From NCBI GenBank assembly GCA_035399665.1, contig DAOPJM010000005.1:1-64000 (forward strand): a stretch of DNA of 64,000 nucleotides, read 5' to 3'. A program made the translations under genes and the position numbers. The notes under the pieces were generated by a model that did not search any database, was not told the DNA's origin, and worked only from the letters and a program-made list of their open reading frames with translations. Origin of the DNA: DAOPJM01 sp035399665. GTDB lineage: Bacteria > Bacillota > Clostridia > Christensenellales > CAG-138. This document shows, one piece after another, positions 52,464 through 60,910 of the stretch; position 1 is the first letter of the stretch, and each line of letters opens with the position of its first letter.

Positions 52464-53519
52464 TTAATACTTGATCTTCATGCTGCCGAAGTTGACGTCG
52501 GACTTGAGGATAAGGGTGTAGTCGGGGTTGTCGCAGGCGCTGCCATCCTCGACGCAGGCGGCGAACGAGTTGTCAACGCTCTTGACAAGCTTCACGTTCT
52601 TGGGCATATACAGGGTGAAGTTGCCGAAGTTGACTTCCAAGTCCAATACCGCGTTGTTCTCGAATGATACGCAGTCACGAAGGTCAAAGCCGTAGTCGCC
52701 GAAGTTGGCCTCAATCTTTGCGCCCTTGAAGCACTCGTTCGCGGGGAAAGCCCTCGTTTCGCTTCCAAAGCTGGCCTCCCAGCGCACCGAGCCTTCATCC
52801 ATGTTGAACTCCGAGGAAGGGGTCTTGTCGCCGTGACTGACGCCGTTGAGCTTAATTCTGCGCCTTCTGCCGCGAAGAAGGATGTACTGCAGACAGGTCA
52901 AGCCGATAAGGATAAGACCCACGGGCCAGAGCATACTCCACTTAAGCTCAAAGCTGATTACGCCTATGTTGAAGAACAGCAGGTAAATGCCGTAGAGGGC
53001 GACGCCGACAGAGATGGGCGACGGCTCGTTTATGGTCCAGCCCGCGCCGGCCGTGATGATGAGCAGGGCAAGCATTATGCCCCAAAAGGACGCCGTGCCT
53101 ATGGTGATGACGTCAAGCTGTCCTAAGAGTATCACCGCGCCTATCCCAATCAGGATAATTCCCCAGAGTATGCCCCAGAAGATGGCGGAGCGCTTGCTCT
53201 TGCCGGAGAGGTTGACGTACTTCGTCCAATCGCGATCACCCTTCTTGCCGTCGCCGTCCTTTGAGGACGACTTATCCTTCTCGACTATGACGACATGCGG
53301 CTCGATGGGCTTTACCCCAAGCAGCTCATCGACGGTGATACCCAGTGTCGCCGCAAGAAGCGGCAGCAATGAGATGTCGGGGCATGATACGTCGTTCTCC
53401 CACTTGGATACGGCCTGCGCCGATACGCCGAGCTTCTCGGCCAGTTGCTCCTGAGTCAGGCCGCAGCTCTTTCTGAGAGCGGCTATGCGCTTGCCCATTG
53501 TTGAGTTAGTCTGTTCCAT
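52464..53519 (-). CDS. HTH regulator fused to membrane and LiaF-like domains
   Basis: The 351-residue protein has an XRE helix-turn-helix (residues 8-63: LTQEQLAEKLGVSAQAVSKWEND). A charged linker (about 70-110) precedes four hydrophobic segments (about 108-130, 135-157, 162-182, 190-212) of the LiaI/LiaF kind. The C-terminal domain (about 240-351) is beta-rich with repeated N/S-F-G motifs (WEASFGS, IEANFGDYGF, LEVNFGNFTLY, VNFGSMKI), as in LiaF-type proteins. DNA binding and envelope sensing thus appear joined in one chain. It ends an operon with two small ORFs; GGAGGAAGATAAT precedes its ATG. Confidence 0.88.
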   Translation of the reverse strand: MEQTNSTMGKRIAALRKSCGLTQEQLAEKLGVSAQAVSKWENDVSCPDISLLPLLAATLGITVDELLGVKPIEPHVVIVEKDKSSSKDGDGKKGDRDWTKYVNLSGKSKRSAIFWGILWGIILIGIGAVILLGQLDVITIGTASFWGIMLALLIITAGAGWTINEPSPISVGVALYGIYLLFFNIGVISFELKWSMLWPVGLILIGLTCLQYILLRGRRRRIKLNGVSHGDKTPSSEFNMDEGSVRWEASFGSETRAFPANECFKGAKIEANFGDYGFDLRDCVSFENNAVLDLEVNFGNFTLYMPKNVKLVKSVDNSFAACVEDGSACDNPDYTLILKSDVNFGSMKIKY

Positions 53520-53520
53520 A

Positions 53521-53670
53521 TTATCTTCCTCCTAAATTAAGTCCGTTGAATGTTGTGTTGATGCTGTCGTAAGCCGCCGCACGGCAGGCATTGCGTTCGA
53601 TTCGCTCGATTCTTCTTATATATACGCCCTTGCCGTGTCCGCTGTCCTTCTTTGTGTCCTCGCGTTTCAT
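53521..53670 (-). CDS. Small basic protein B (49 aa), paralogue of the adjacent ORF
   Basis: The frame MKREDTKKDSGHGK... ends FNGLNLGGR-stop. GGAGGAAGATAAA sits directly before its ATG, inside the end of the upstream small ORF, and its own end (GGA GGA AGA TAA) supplies the ribosome binding site of the LiaF-like gene one base later. From IRRIE to the end, 16 of 32 aligned residues equal those of the neighbour at 53672-53815, including one Cys, an Ala-Tyr pair and NGLN. It is basic and has no signal or membrane segment. I do not recognise the family. Confidence 0.75.
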   Translation of the reverse strand: MKREDTKKDSGHGKGVYIRRIERIERNACRAAAYDSINTTFNGLNLGGR

Positions 53671-53671
53671 T

Positions 53672-53815
53672 TTATCTTCCTCCGATGGTGTTAAGTCCGT
53701 TGTATCTGCCAAGGTTGCCCTCGTATGCGTCCGGCGAGCAGCCGCCGTTATCGATAGCTTCGATACGGCGGATAAGCTCATCCAAGCTCCTAAGTCCTTT
53801 TCTGCTGCGTTTCAT
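53672..53815 (-). CDS. Small basic protein A (47 aa), first gene of the operon
   Basis: The frame starts MKRSRKGLRSLDEL, continues IRRIEAIDNGGC and ends YNGLNTIGGR-stop. GGAGG lies nine bases before the ATG, and a good promoter lies about 33 bp upstream. The stop is one base from the next ATG. Homology to the second small protein over the C-terminal two thirds shows a tandem duplication retained as two coding frames. Only one Cys each, so no zinc knuckle. Function unknown; an antitoxin-like, signalling or regulator-binding role is possible. Confidence 0.72.
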   Translation of the reverse strand: MKRSRKGLRSLDELIRRIEAIDNGGCSPDAYEGNLGRYNGLNTIGGR

Positions 53816-53847
53816 GGAATTCGTCCTCCGTTCATTTCGTTGGCCTT

Positions 53848-53876
53848 AGCATACATCGGAGCGATACTTGAAACAA
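53848..53876 (-). promoter_or_regulatory. Promoter of the small-protein/LiaF-like operon
   Basis: On the minus strand TTGTTT (53871-53876), 17 bp, TATGCT (53848-53853). Transcription would begin near 53841, about 26 nt before the first small ORF. Confidence 0.6.
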
Positions 53877-53886
53877 TACACCATTT

Positions 53887-54014
53887 GGAGAGTTTTGGAT
53901 TTTGGATCAACCGTTCGTGGAGAGTTCAGGATTTCGTTCTCTATGCTCGGTTGAGACGTCCCAAACAGCTCTCTACCTGCGGTTGAGATGCCTGAAATTG
54001 GGGCTCTTTTGAAT
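53887..54014. repeat. Four diverged units with 32-bp period between divergent promoters
   Basis: Unit starts fall at 53887, 53919, 53951 and 53983. Units 1 and 2 share GGAGAGTT..GGATTT.G; units 3 and 4 are each preceded by CGG and share TTGAGA.G.C...AAA; units 2 and 3 share CTCTCTA near position 20. All carry GAG at positions 3-5. The spacing is close to three helical turns. The block lies directly upstream of the small-protein promoter and ahead of the def promoter. It contains no coding frame I would support. Confidence 0.55.
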
Positions 54015-54031
54015 ACATTGTATATATTTCC

Positions 54032-54060
54032 TTTACATTTTGCAAGTGGTTTGTTATAAT
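54032..54060 (+). promoter_or_regulatory. Promoter of the def-rpe operon
   Basis: TTTACA (54032-54037), 17 bp, perfect TATAAT (54055-54060). CCGGAGGTTAGTTT and the def ATG at 54085 follow. Confidence 0.8.
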
Positions 54061-54084
54061 CTAAGCAATTCCGGAGGTTAGTTT

Positions 54085-54570
54085 ATGGCATTTTTGAAAA
54101 TACGAAAAGAAGAAGACCCGATGCTCTATCGCAAGTGCCGTGAGGTCACGAAGTACGACGCGAAGCTGGGGCAGCTGATGGACGACATGTTCGACACCAT
54201 GGAGGACGCCGACGGCGTGGGGCTTGCCGGCCCGCAGGTTGGCGTACTGCGACGTGTGATTGTGATGTGCGTGGACGGAAAGACCAAGCTTGATTTGGTC
54301 AATCCGATAATAGTCGAGCAAAGCGGCTTGCAGCGCGGCTACGAGGGCTGTTTGTCCTTTCCCGGGCAGCACGGCTATGTCGAGCGCCCCAACCATGTCA
54401 TAGTGAGGGGCTTCAACCGCAGCGGTGAGCCGATAGAGTATGAGGGTACGGGGCTGCTTGCCCGCTGTATCTGTCACGAGATGGATCACCTTGACGGACA
54501 CGTCTTCTTGGAGCGCGTGACCGAAGCGCCCAAGGATTTCGAGGAGGAGCAATGGGAGGACGAGGACTGA
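54085..54570 (+). CDS. def: Peptide deformylase
   Basis: This 161-residue metalloenzyme removes the N-formyl group from new proteins. The three motifs are intact: GVGLAGPQVG, EGCLSFPG (metal Cys) and HEMDHLDGH (metal His pair). The C-terminus is acidic. It opens a tight eight-gene operon running to rpe, in which every junction overlaps. Confidence 0.96.
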   Translation: MAFLKIRKEEDPMLYRKCREVTKYDAKLGQLMDDMFDTMEDADGVGLAGPQVGVLRRVIVMCVDGKTKLDLVNPIIVEQSGLQRGYEGCLSFPGQHGYVERPNHVIVRGFNRSGEPIEYEGTGLLARCICHEMDHLDGHVFLERVTEAPKDFEEEQWEDED

Positions 54571-55496
54571 TGCGCATAGCATTTTTGGGTACTCCCGAGT
54601 TTGCTTTGCCGTCGCTGTCAGCCCTTTACGACGCGGGGCATACCCTCGCCGTATTTACCCAACCCGACAGGCCCGTGGGGCGAAGGGCGGTGATAACGCC
54701 GTCCGCCGTAAAGCGGCTTGCGCTTTCGCTTGATTTGCCCGTATACTGCTTTGAAAAACTCCGAGGCGAGGAAGGTCTGCAAGCGCTCAGGGGTTTCGCA
54801 CCCGAGCTTGTAGTCACCTGTGCCTTCGGACAGTTTTTAAGCCGAAAATGCCTTGAGCTGCCGCCCTTGGGAACCATTAACGTACATGCCTCGCTGCTTC
54901 CAAGGTATCGCGGAGCTTCACCCATTCAGAGCGCGGTAATCGCGGGCGAACGCGAGACAGGGGTTACGACCATGCTTACGAGCCTTCGTATGGACGAGGG
55001 CGACATACTCCTACAGGATAAGACCGAGATAGGCGAGAACGAAACCTACGGCGAGCTTTCGGACAGGCTTTCAATGATGGGCGCAAGGCTTCTCATAAGG
55101 ACTGTTGACGAGTATGCGGGCGGCAGGCTCACGCCGATACCGCAGGACAACAGACTTGCCACGGTCTGTCACATGCTGACCAAGGATGACGGGAGGATAG
55201 ATTTTAACAAGGGTGCGAAGGAGGTTCACGACCTTATACGCGGCACACAGCCTTGGCCGGAGGCCTTCGCCATGCTGGACGGTCAACCGCTGAAGCTTAT
55301 AGCCTCACGCCTTTTACCCGATCTTGACGCTCAGGGAGAGGCGGGAATCCTGAGATGCTTTGACAGGACGCGCCTTGCGCTGCGCTGCGCGGACGCGTGG
55401 CTTGAGATACTCACCCTGCAATCGCCGGGCGGCAAGCGCTTGTCCGCCGCGGACTATATGCGCGGCAAGCCATTGAACGGCAAACTCCTGCTATGA
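54570..55496 (+). CDS. fmt: Methionyl-tRNA formyltransferase
   Basis: This 308-residue enzyme formylates initiator Met-tRNA. The start is the TGATG overlap with def. FLGTPEFALPSL opens the formyltransferase domain; the catalytic region reads NVHASLLPRYRGASPIQ, then GVTTM and DEGDIL. The C-terminal OB-like domain follows from about residue 205. Pairing with def is standard. Confidence 0.96.
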   Translation: MRIAFLGTPEFALPSLSALYDAGHTLAVFTQPDRPVGRRAVITPSAVKRLALSLDLPVYCFEKLRGEEGLQALRGFAPELVVTCAFGQFLSRKCLELPPLGTINVHASLLPRYRGASPIQSAVIAGERETGVTTMLTSLRMDEGDILLQDKTEIGENETYGELSDRLSMMGARLLIRTVDEYAGGRLTPIPQDNRLATVCHMLTKDDGRIDFNKGAKEVHDLIRGTQPWPEAFAMLDGQPLKLIASRLLPDLDAQGEAGILRCFDRTRLALRCADAWLEILTLQSPGGKRLSAADYMRGKPLNGKLLL

Positions 55497-56740
55497 GCGT
55501 AAGACGCGTCGCGGCCGATACCCTGTCCAAGATACTTGACGGCGGAGCCTACTCCAACCTTGCCCTGAAGGAAGCGGCGCGGGGGATGTGCGAGCGTGAT
55601 GTTCGCTTTCTCTACGCTCTCGTTTACACAAGCTTGGAGCATCTCTATTATATCGACTTTTGCTTGGAGAAGCTGACTTCGCGGCAAAAGCGAGTGGTAC
55701 GCTCCATACTGCGCACGGGAGCCGCGCAGATTATCTATATGAACACGCCCGCTCACGCGGCAGTCTCAGCTTCTGTGGAGCTGTGCCGCGAGTGCGGCAA
55801 GGGCGCTTCGGCCAAATTGGTCAACGCCGTACTGAGAAGGCTTGCGCAGGAACCACTGCCGCCCCTGCCCACAGATCCTGTTGAGCGGCTTTGCATGGAG
55901 TTCTCCTGCCCCGAATGGATAGTCAGGCTTTGGGCGGACGCTTACGGGCTTGATTTTACCCGCGAGCTGCTCACGGCGCCCGCCTTGGGTATGCAGCTTA
56001 GGGCGCAGTACCCGACCGATACCGAACAGCTCATAACGGCTTTGGGACAGCCCTTCGCGTTGGGCAGACATGACCCCAACTGCGTTATTCCCGAAAAGGG
56101 CTTTGACGTGGAGAATCATCCGCTCTTTGTAAGCGGCGGGATGTGCGTGCAGAGCGAGGGCGCGATGATGATAGTTCGCGCGCTTGGCGATATGCGCGGC
56201 AAAAGGGTGCTGGACGCCTGCGCCGCGCCGGGAGGCAAGAGCGCGTACCTGTACTCGTTGACGCGGGGAGATGTAGACCTCACCTGCTTTGAGCCGCACC
56301 CGCACCGCAAGGCGCTGATGGATTCGGCGTTCGGCAGGCTTTCGGTCAAGGCTAAGACGCTTGAGCATAATGCCAACGAGTTCGATTCGGAGTTTGAACA
56401 CGCCTTTGACGCGGTGCTGTTGGATGTTCCCTGCTCCGGCCTGGGGCTTATCGCCGAGAAGATAGATATACGCTTCAATAAGGACGGCGAGGATATTTCA
56501 ACGCTTATACAGCTGCAGCGCGACATACTGGACTGCTGCTTTGGGTATGTTAAGGCGGGCGGCGTGCTGGTGTATTCCACCTGCACCATCAACCCTGACG
56601 AGAACTGCGGCAGGGTGAAGGACTTTTTGAGCGGTCATTCGGAGTTTGTGCTTGAGCTTGAAAGACAGCTCTTTCCCAACGTTGACGGGACCGATGGATT
56701 CTATTATGCAAGGATGAGATATGTACCTCACGGAGCTTGA
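55493..56740 (+). CDS. rsmB: 16S rRNA cytosine-967 C5-methyltransferase
   Basis: The 415-residue protein has an N-terminal NusB-like RNA-binding domain (residues 1-130) and a SAM methyltransferase domain. The SAM loop is DACAAPGGKSAYLY. The two catalytic cysteines are in LDVPCSGLG and STCTINPDEN. It overlaps fmt by four bases and rlmN by 20. Confidence 0.95.
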   Translation: MSVRRVAADTLSKILDGGAYSNLALKEAARGMCERDVRFLYALVYTSLEHLYYIDFCLEKLTSRQKRVVRSILRTGAAQIIYMNTPAHAAVSASVELCRECGKGASAKLVNAVLRRLAQEPLPPLPTDPVERLCMEFSCPEWIVRLWADAYGLDFTRELLTAPALGMQLRAQYPTDTEQLITALGQPFALGRHDPNCVIPEKGFDVENHPLFVSGGMCVQSEGAMMIVRALGDMRGKRVLDACAAPGGKSAYLYSLTRGDVDLTCFEPHPHRKALMDSAFGRLSVKAKTLEHNANEFDSEFEHAFDAVLLDVPCSGLGLIAEKIDIRFNKDGEDISTLIQLQRDILDCCFGYVKAGGVLVYSTCTINPDENCGRVKDFLSGHSEFVLELERQLFPNVDGTDGFYYARMRYVPHGA

Positions 56741-57752
56741 CAAAAACGAAATATCGGAGCTTGTCAAAAGCTTCAACGAACCCGTTTTCAGAGCCAAGCA
56801 GGTTACGGAGTGGCTGAACAGGGGGGCAAGACCTCAGGAGATGAGCAATCTTCCCAAGCAGCTTCGCGCCAGCCTGTCCAAAATCCCTTACGGGGGCGCA
56901 AGTATATGGCAGACCTACGTTTCCAAGCTGGACGGCACAAAGAAGTACCTGTTCAGATTGGAGGACGGCAATGTTGTAGAGGGAGTGCTGATGCGCTATC
57001 GCTATGGCAACACGCTTTGTATCTCCACACAGGTGGGCTGCGGCATGGGCTGCGCCTTCTGCGCCTCAACACTTGAGGGCTGTGTTCGCGACCTTTTGAG
57101 CGGGGAAATGCTTTCCTTTATATATGAGGTCGAAAAGAGCGAACCCATACCGGAGGGTTCGGGCAGGGTCGTCACCAATGTTGTGCTGATGGGCAGCGGC
57201 GAGCCGCTCGCGAACTACGATAACGTTGTTCGCTTTTTAAAGCGGGTAACGGACGCGGAGGGCATAAACATCAGTCCAAGGAACATCTCGCTTTCGACCT
57301 GCGGGCTTGTTCCGCGCATAGAAACCTTGCCCGACGACGCGCCGCATGTGACGCTTTCGCTGTCACTCCACGCCGCGAGCAACGAAAAGCGCTCCAAGAT
57401 TATGCCCATAAACAAGGCTTATCCCTTGGAGCTGCTCATCCCCGCCGCCAAAAGATACAGTGAGAGGACGGGCAGGCGCGTAATATTCGAGTATGCCCTG
57501 ATAGGCGGCTTCAACGACAGCCGAGAGGACGCCAAGCAGCTTTCCGAGCTGCTGCGAAATATGCGCTGTCATGTCAATTTGATTCCCCTCAACCCGGTCG
57601 CGGAGCGCAATCTTGCGGGCGTCAGCCGCAAGAAGGCGGAGGAGTTCTGCGAGTGGTTGGACAGCCTGCATATCTCGGCAACAGTGCGCCGCGAGATGGG
57701 CAGCGATATCGAAGGCGCCTGTGGACAGCTCAGAAGGAGGGTACTGGAATGA
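56721..57752 (+). CDS. rlmN: 23S rRNA/tRNA adenine C2-methyltransferase
   Basis: This 343-residue radical-SAM enzyme methylates C2 of A2503 in 23S rRNA and A37 in some tRNAs. The cluster motif is C-GMG-C-AF-C (about residues 106-113). The methyl-carrying C-terminal Cys is in SDIEGACGQL. VVEGVLMRY and MGSGEPLANYDNV are typical. I see nothing suggesting the Cfr C8-methyltransferase; the neighbours are those of rlmN. Confidence 0.96.
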   Translation: MYLTELDKNEISELVKSFNEPVFRAKQVTEWLNRGARPQEMSNLPKQLRASLSKIPYGGASIWQTYVSKLDGTKKYLFRLEDGNVVEGVLMRYRYGNTLCISTQVGCGMGCAFCASTLEGCVRDLLSGEMLSFIYEVEKSEPIPEGSGRVVTNVVLMGSGEPLANYDNVVRFLKRVTDAEGINISPRNISLSTCGLVPRIETLPDDAPHVTLSLSLHAASNEKRSKIMPINKAYPLELLIPAAKRYSERTGRRVIFEYALIGGFNDSREDAKQLSELLRNMRCHVNLIPLNPVAERNLAGVSRKKAEEFCEWLDSLHISATVRREMGSDIEGACGQLRRRVLE

Positions 57753-58501
57753 TCGCCTGCGGCATTTCCGAGTGCGGAAAGCGCGCTCACAACGAGGATG
57801 CTTACCTTATCCAATGCGACGACCCCAATTTCGCCCTTGTCGCCGTTTCCGACGGCATGGGTGGGTACGCTGCGGGCGAGGTCGCCAGCGCAATGATAAT
57901 CGAAGCGTTGAGCGAAAGCTTTGAGGCGTTCGACCGCGACGCCGACGACAGAGCGTTAAAGCAGCTTCTCTCCGAGGTCATAGTGCGGGCGGGCGCAAGG
58001 GTGTTCGAGGACGCCGAGGTCAACCCGGAGCGCGAGGGTATGGGCGCGACGCTTGTCGCCGCGATACTCAAGCCCGACCGCGTGATTTGGGCAAGCTGCG
58101 GCGATTCGCGCATATATGACTTTGCGGACGGCGAGCTTAGGCAGATTACCACGGATCACTCCTATGTACAGGGACTTATCGACGCGGGACGCATAAACGA
58201 GCAGGAAGCCCTTGTGCATCCTTACAGAAACATCATCACGCGCGCATTGGGGTTGGACGCCATGACCGCGCCCGATTCAGGCTCCTTTGAGTGGAGCAAG
58301 GGCGATATACTGCTGCTCTGCTCCGATGGGCTGTGCGGCGTTACCCTCAACAAGAATCTTTGCGTGTGCATACGGCGCGGCGCGAAGAACCTCGACAAGC
58401 TTATGAAGCGTTTGGTGAAGCTTGCGTACGACTGCGGCTCCACCGACAACATTACCGTAGTTCTCGCCGCGAACGAAGGAGGCGAAGATATTGGAATTTG
58501 A
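57749..58501 (+). CDS. stp: PP2C-type serine/threonine phosphatase
   Basis: The ATG at 57749 overlaps the rlmN stop by four bases and gives 250 residues. PPM-family metal motifs are all present: NEDAYL, VSDGMGGY(A)AGEVAS, GMGATLVAAI, SCGDSRIY and the late STDNITVVL. It reverses phosphorylation by the kinase encoded next, with which it overlaps. Confidence 0.95.
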   Translation: MIACGISECGKRAHNEDAYLIQCDDPNFALVAVSDGMGGYAAGEVASAMIIEALSESFEAFDRDADDRALKQLLSEVIVRAGARVFEDAEVNPEREGMGATLVAAILKPDRVIWASCGDSRIYDFADGELRQITTDHSYVQGLIDAGRINEQEALVHPYRNIITRALGLDAMTAPDSGSFEWSKGDILLLCSDGLCGVTLNKNLCVCIRRGAKNLDKLMKRLVKLAYDCGSTDNITVVLAANEGGEDIGI

Positions 58502-60038
58502 CGTCATAGACGGCAAATATAAGGTATTGGGCCTGATAGGTTCGGGAGGAATGGCCGACGTCTACAAGGCGGTCAGCCTTACGAACCGACATGTGGTCGC
58601 CATAAAGATGCTCAAGTCGGAGTTCACGAGCGACGGCGAGTTTATGCGCCGCTTCGACCGCGAGGCAAGGGCGTCGCTGCGTCTCTCGCATGACAATATA
58701 GTAAGGGCCTATGGCGTGGGGGTTCACGCGGGACGCCCGTACATAGTGCTTGAGTATGTCGAGGGCGTTACGTTGAAGGAGCTTATCCGAAAGGAAGGCG
58801 CCCTGCCCACGCACACAGCGGTTGGGATATGCTGTCAGATATTAGACGCGCTGTTTGTGGCGCACGCCTGCGGGATTATTCATCGTGACGTAAAGCCGCA
58901 GAACGTGATTATCACACCTCACGGCAGGGCCAAGCTTGCCGACTTCGGCATTGCCAGTGATATGAAGGCCACGACCGTGACCTTCAACGGCTCCACGGTC
59001 TTGGGTTCGGTACATTACATCTCACCCGAGCAGGCCGAGAACAAGCCTGTCACCATGCCAAGCGACATATACTCCGTGGGCGTCACTCTGTACGAGATGA
59101 TCACGGGACAGCTTCCGTTCACGGCCGATACCACAGTCTCGGTAGCGCTGATGCATATCAACGCGACGCCAAAAGCACCCAAGGACGTCAACCCCAAGAT
59201 TCCCGCCGCGCTTTCGGACATAGTCATGCGCGCCATGGAGAAAAACCCCGCCGACCGTTATCAGTCCGCAAAGGCCATGCGGCAGGACTTGGTGCGTTCC
59301 CTCACCAACCCGCAGGGGAGCTTTGCGCGGGACAGGGACGTCAGCTCCGACACGGGACGGCATAAGAAGCGCAGGAAGCTTTCGGTGTATGCGATTATCG
59401 GAATATGCGTGCTTGTGCCTGTGCTTGTCGTGCTTGTCGCTTTCATAATATTCATGAGCGGCGGCGACGACGATAACACGGTGATGAATACGGCGGAGCC
59501 TTCACAGGATCCTATCACCACGGCGACGCCCGCTCCGTCCGTTTCGGTTACCTCCGGAGCGTCCGCACCGATTAGCGTCGCCATACCCGATACGGTGGGA
59601 CAGTCCGCGGACGACGCGCTGCTGTTGCTCTACAACGAAGGCTTTAACGCCATATTCGTGAGCTTCATCTACACCTTGCCCGCAAGCTCTGAGGTCGTCA
59701 ACAGCAATACGGTGATTTCGCAGCAGCCCATAAGCGGAATGGCCGATCCCGACGACCCCATAACGCTGTATGTGTATCGCAGCGCACAGCCGCAGTTCAA
59801 GGCTGACGTCAGCTTTACGGTGGATATACCAAAGAGTACTTCCATACTTAGGATGACATACCTTGCCTATAACATCTACAACGTACCATACTATGTGGTG
59901 CTGTATGAGGCGCAGCGGGCAAAGGAGAACGGGGCTGTGATTTCCGCCGAGATACTGAGCAGTGAACCCGTCGGTCGGAACATACTCTTTATGATAGACG
60001 GCGAGGTGGCGGCGTCGCAGACGGTGACGTTCGGCTGA
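58491..60038 (+). CDS. prkC: PrkC-type serine/threonine kinase with one PASTA domain
   Basis: TTG at 58491 follows GGAGGCGAAGATA and gives 515 residues. The Hanks-type kinase domain (about 9-270) has GSGGMADV, the Lys in AIKML, IIHRDVKPQN, ADFGIA and the activation-loop T-V-T-F-N-G-S-T, then SPEQAENKP. A membrane segment lies at about 302-325. Outside, one PASTA-like domain (about 360-430, IPDTVGQSADDALLLLY...VISQQPISG) is followed by a different domain of about 75 residues. Bacillus PrkC has three PASTA domains. It probably senses muropeptides. Confidence 0.94.
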   Translation: MEFDVIDGKYKVLGLIGSGGMADVYKAVSLTNRHVVAIKMLKSEFTSDGEFMRRFDREARASLRLSHDNIVRAYGVGVHAGRPYIVLEYVEGVTLKELIRKEGALPTHTAVGICCQILDALFVAHACGIIHRDVKPQNVIITPHGRAKLADFGIASDMKATTVTFNGSTVLGSVHYISPEQAENKPVTMPSDIYSVGVTLYEMITGQLPFTADTTVSVALMHINATPKAPKDVNPKIPAALSDIVMRAMEKNPADRYQSAKAMRQDLVRSLTNPQGSFARDRDVSSDTGRHKKRRKLSVYAIIGICVLVPVLVVLVAFIIFMSGGDDDNTVMNTAEPSQDPITTATPAPSVSVTSGASAPISVAIPDTVGQSADDALLLLYNEGFNAIFVSFIYTLPASSEVVNSNTVISQQPISGMADPDDPITLYVYRSAQPQFKADVSFTVDIPKSTSILRMTYLAYNIYNVPYYVVLYEAQRAKENGAVISAEILSSEPVGRNILFMIDGEVAASQTVTFG

Positions 60039-60910
60039 TGGAAAGAGGATTGCTGCTAAAGGGTATAGGCGGTTTCTATTACGTCCTATGTGACGGTGTG
60101 ACAGTGACCTGCAAGGCGCGTGGCGCCCTGCGGCGCGAGGGCGTGACTCCGGTGGTGGGGGACATGGTGGAGTTCATGCGTGAAAGCTCCGGACACGCGC
60201 TCCTTGTGAACGTATTGGAGCGCAAGAATCTCATGCTGCGCCCCGCCGTGGCAAATATCGACCTCTTGTTGATTGTGCTTTCGGCGTCCGCACCCGCTCC
60301 GGATTGGCTGCTTGCCGATAAGCTTATAGTTCAGGCGTCATTGGCTTCGGTCAAGCCCTTGCTCATACTGAACAAGTGCGACTGCGCCGAACCCGAAATC
60401 TGCGCACAGTTTGATGAGGACTATCGTTTGTTTGACCGCGTAACGCTGTCGGCGCTCACAGGGGAGGGGCTTGACGCGCTTTTGGGATATATCAGCGGAA
60501 GTGTGTGCTGCTTTGCGGGTCAGTCCGCCGTAGGTAAGTCGTCCATACTCAACGCTCTTATCCCCAAGCTGGAGCTGCCCACGGGCGAGCTTGCCAAAAA
60601 GACCGAGAGGGGCAAGCATACGACCCGCCATGCGGAGCTTTGGCCCTGCTTCGGAGGCGCGGTTTTGGACACGCCCGGCTTCTCGCTCTATGAGGAGCAG
60701 GAGACGATAGACCAAGGGAAGCTGGACGCCTGCTACCCCGAATTCGCTCTGTCACAGGGGTGCAGATTCACTGGATGCAGACATTTGACCGAACCCGACT
60801 GCGGCGTCAAGGCGCTGCTCAAGGAGGGTAAGCTTAGCGCGGGACGCTACGAACGTTACGCCATAATATCGGAAGAATTCGAATACAGGAGGAAACATCG
60901 ATATGATTAA
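60038..60910 (+). CDS. rsgA: Ribosome small-subunit-dependent GTPase A
   Basis: This 290-residue circularly permuted GTPase helps mature the 30S subunit. Order: OB fold (1-65), then G4 (LILNKCD), G5 (LSALTGEGL), G1 (GQSAVGKSSILNAL), G3 (DTPGF), and a C-terminal zinc region (CYPEF, GCRFTGCRHLTEPDCGV). It begins with the TGATG overlap to prkC and overlaps rpe by 8 bp. The order stp-prkC-rsgA-rpe is a Firmicutes hallmark. Confidence 0.96.
   Translation: MERGLLLKGIGGFYYVLCDGVTVTCKARGALRREGVTPVVGDMVEFMRESSGHALLVNVLERKNLMLRPAVANIDLLLIVLSASAPAPDWLLADKLIVQASLASVKPLLILNKCDCAEPEICAQFDEDYRLFDRVTLSALTGEGLDALLGYISGSVCCFAGQSAVGKSSILNALIPKLELPTGELAKKTERGKHTTRHAELWPCFGGAVLDTPGFSLYEEQETIDQGKLDACYPEFALSQGCRFTGCRHLTEPDCGVKALLKEGKLSAGRYERYAIISEEFEYRRKHRYD

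Noticed and set aside
53820..53840. Third, very short copy of the small protein upstream (MNGGRIP)
   Set aside because: Seven codons only; the resemblance to the GGR ends comes from the GGAGGACGA ribosome binding site of the first small ORF.
56721..57752. Cfr-type antibiotic-resistance methyltransferase
   Set aside because: The gene sits in the conserved rsmB-rlmN-stp-prkC operon and has the usual RlmN motifs.
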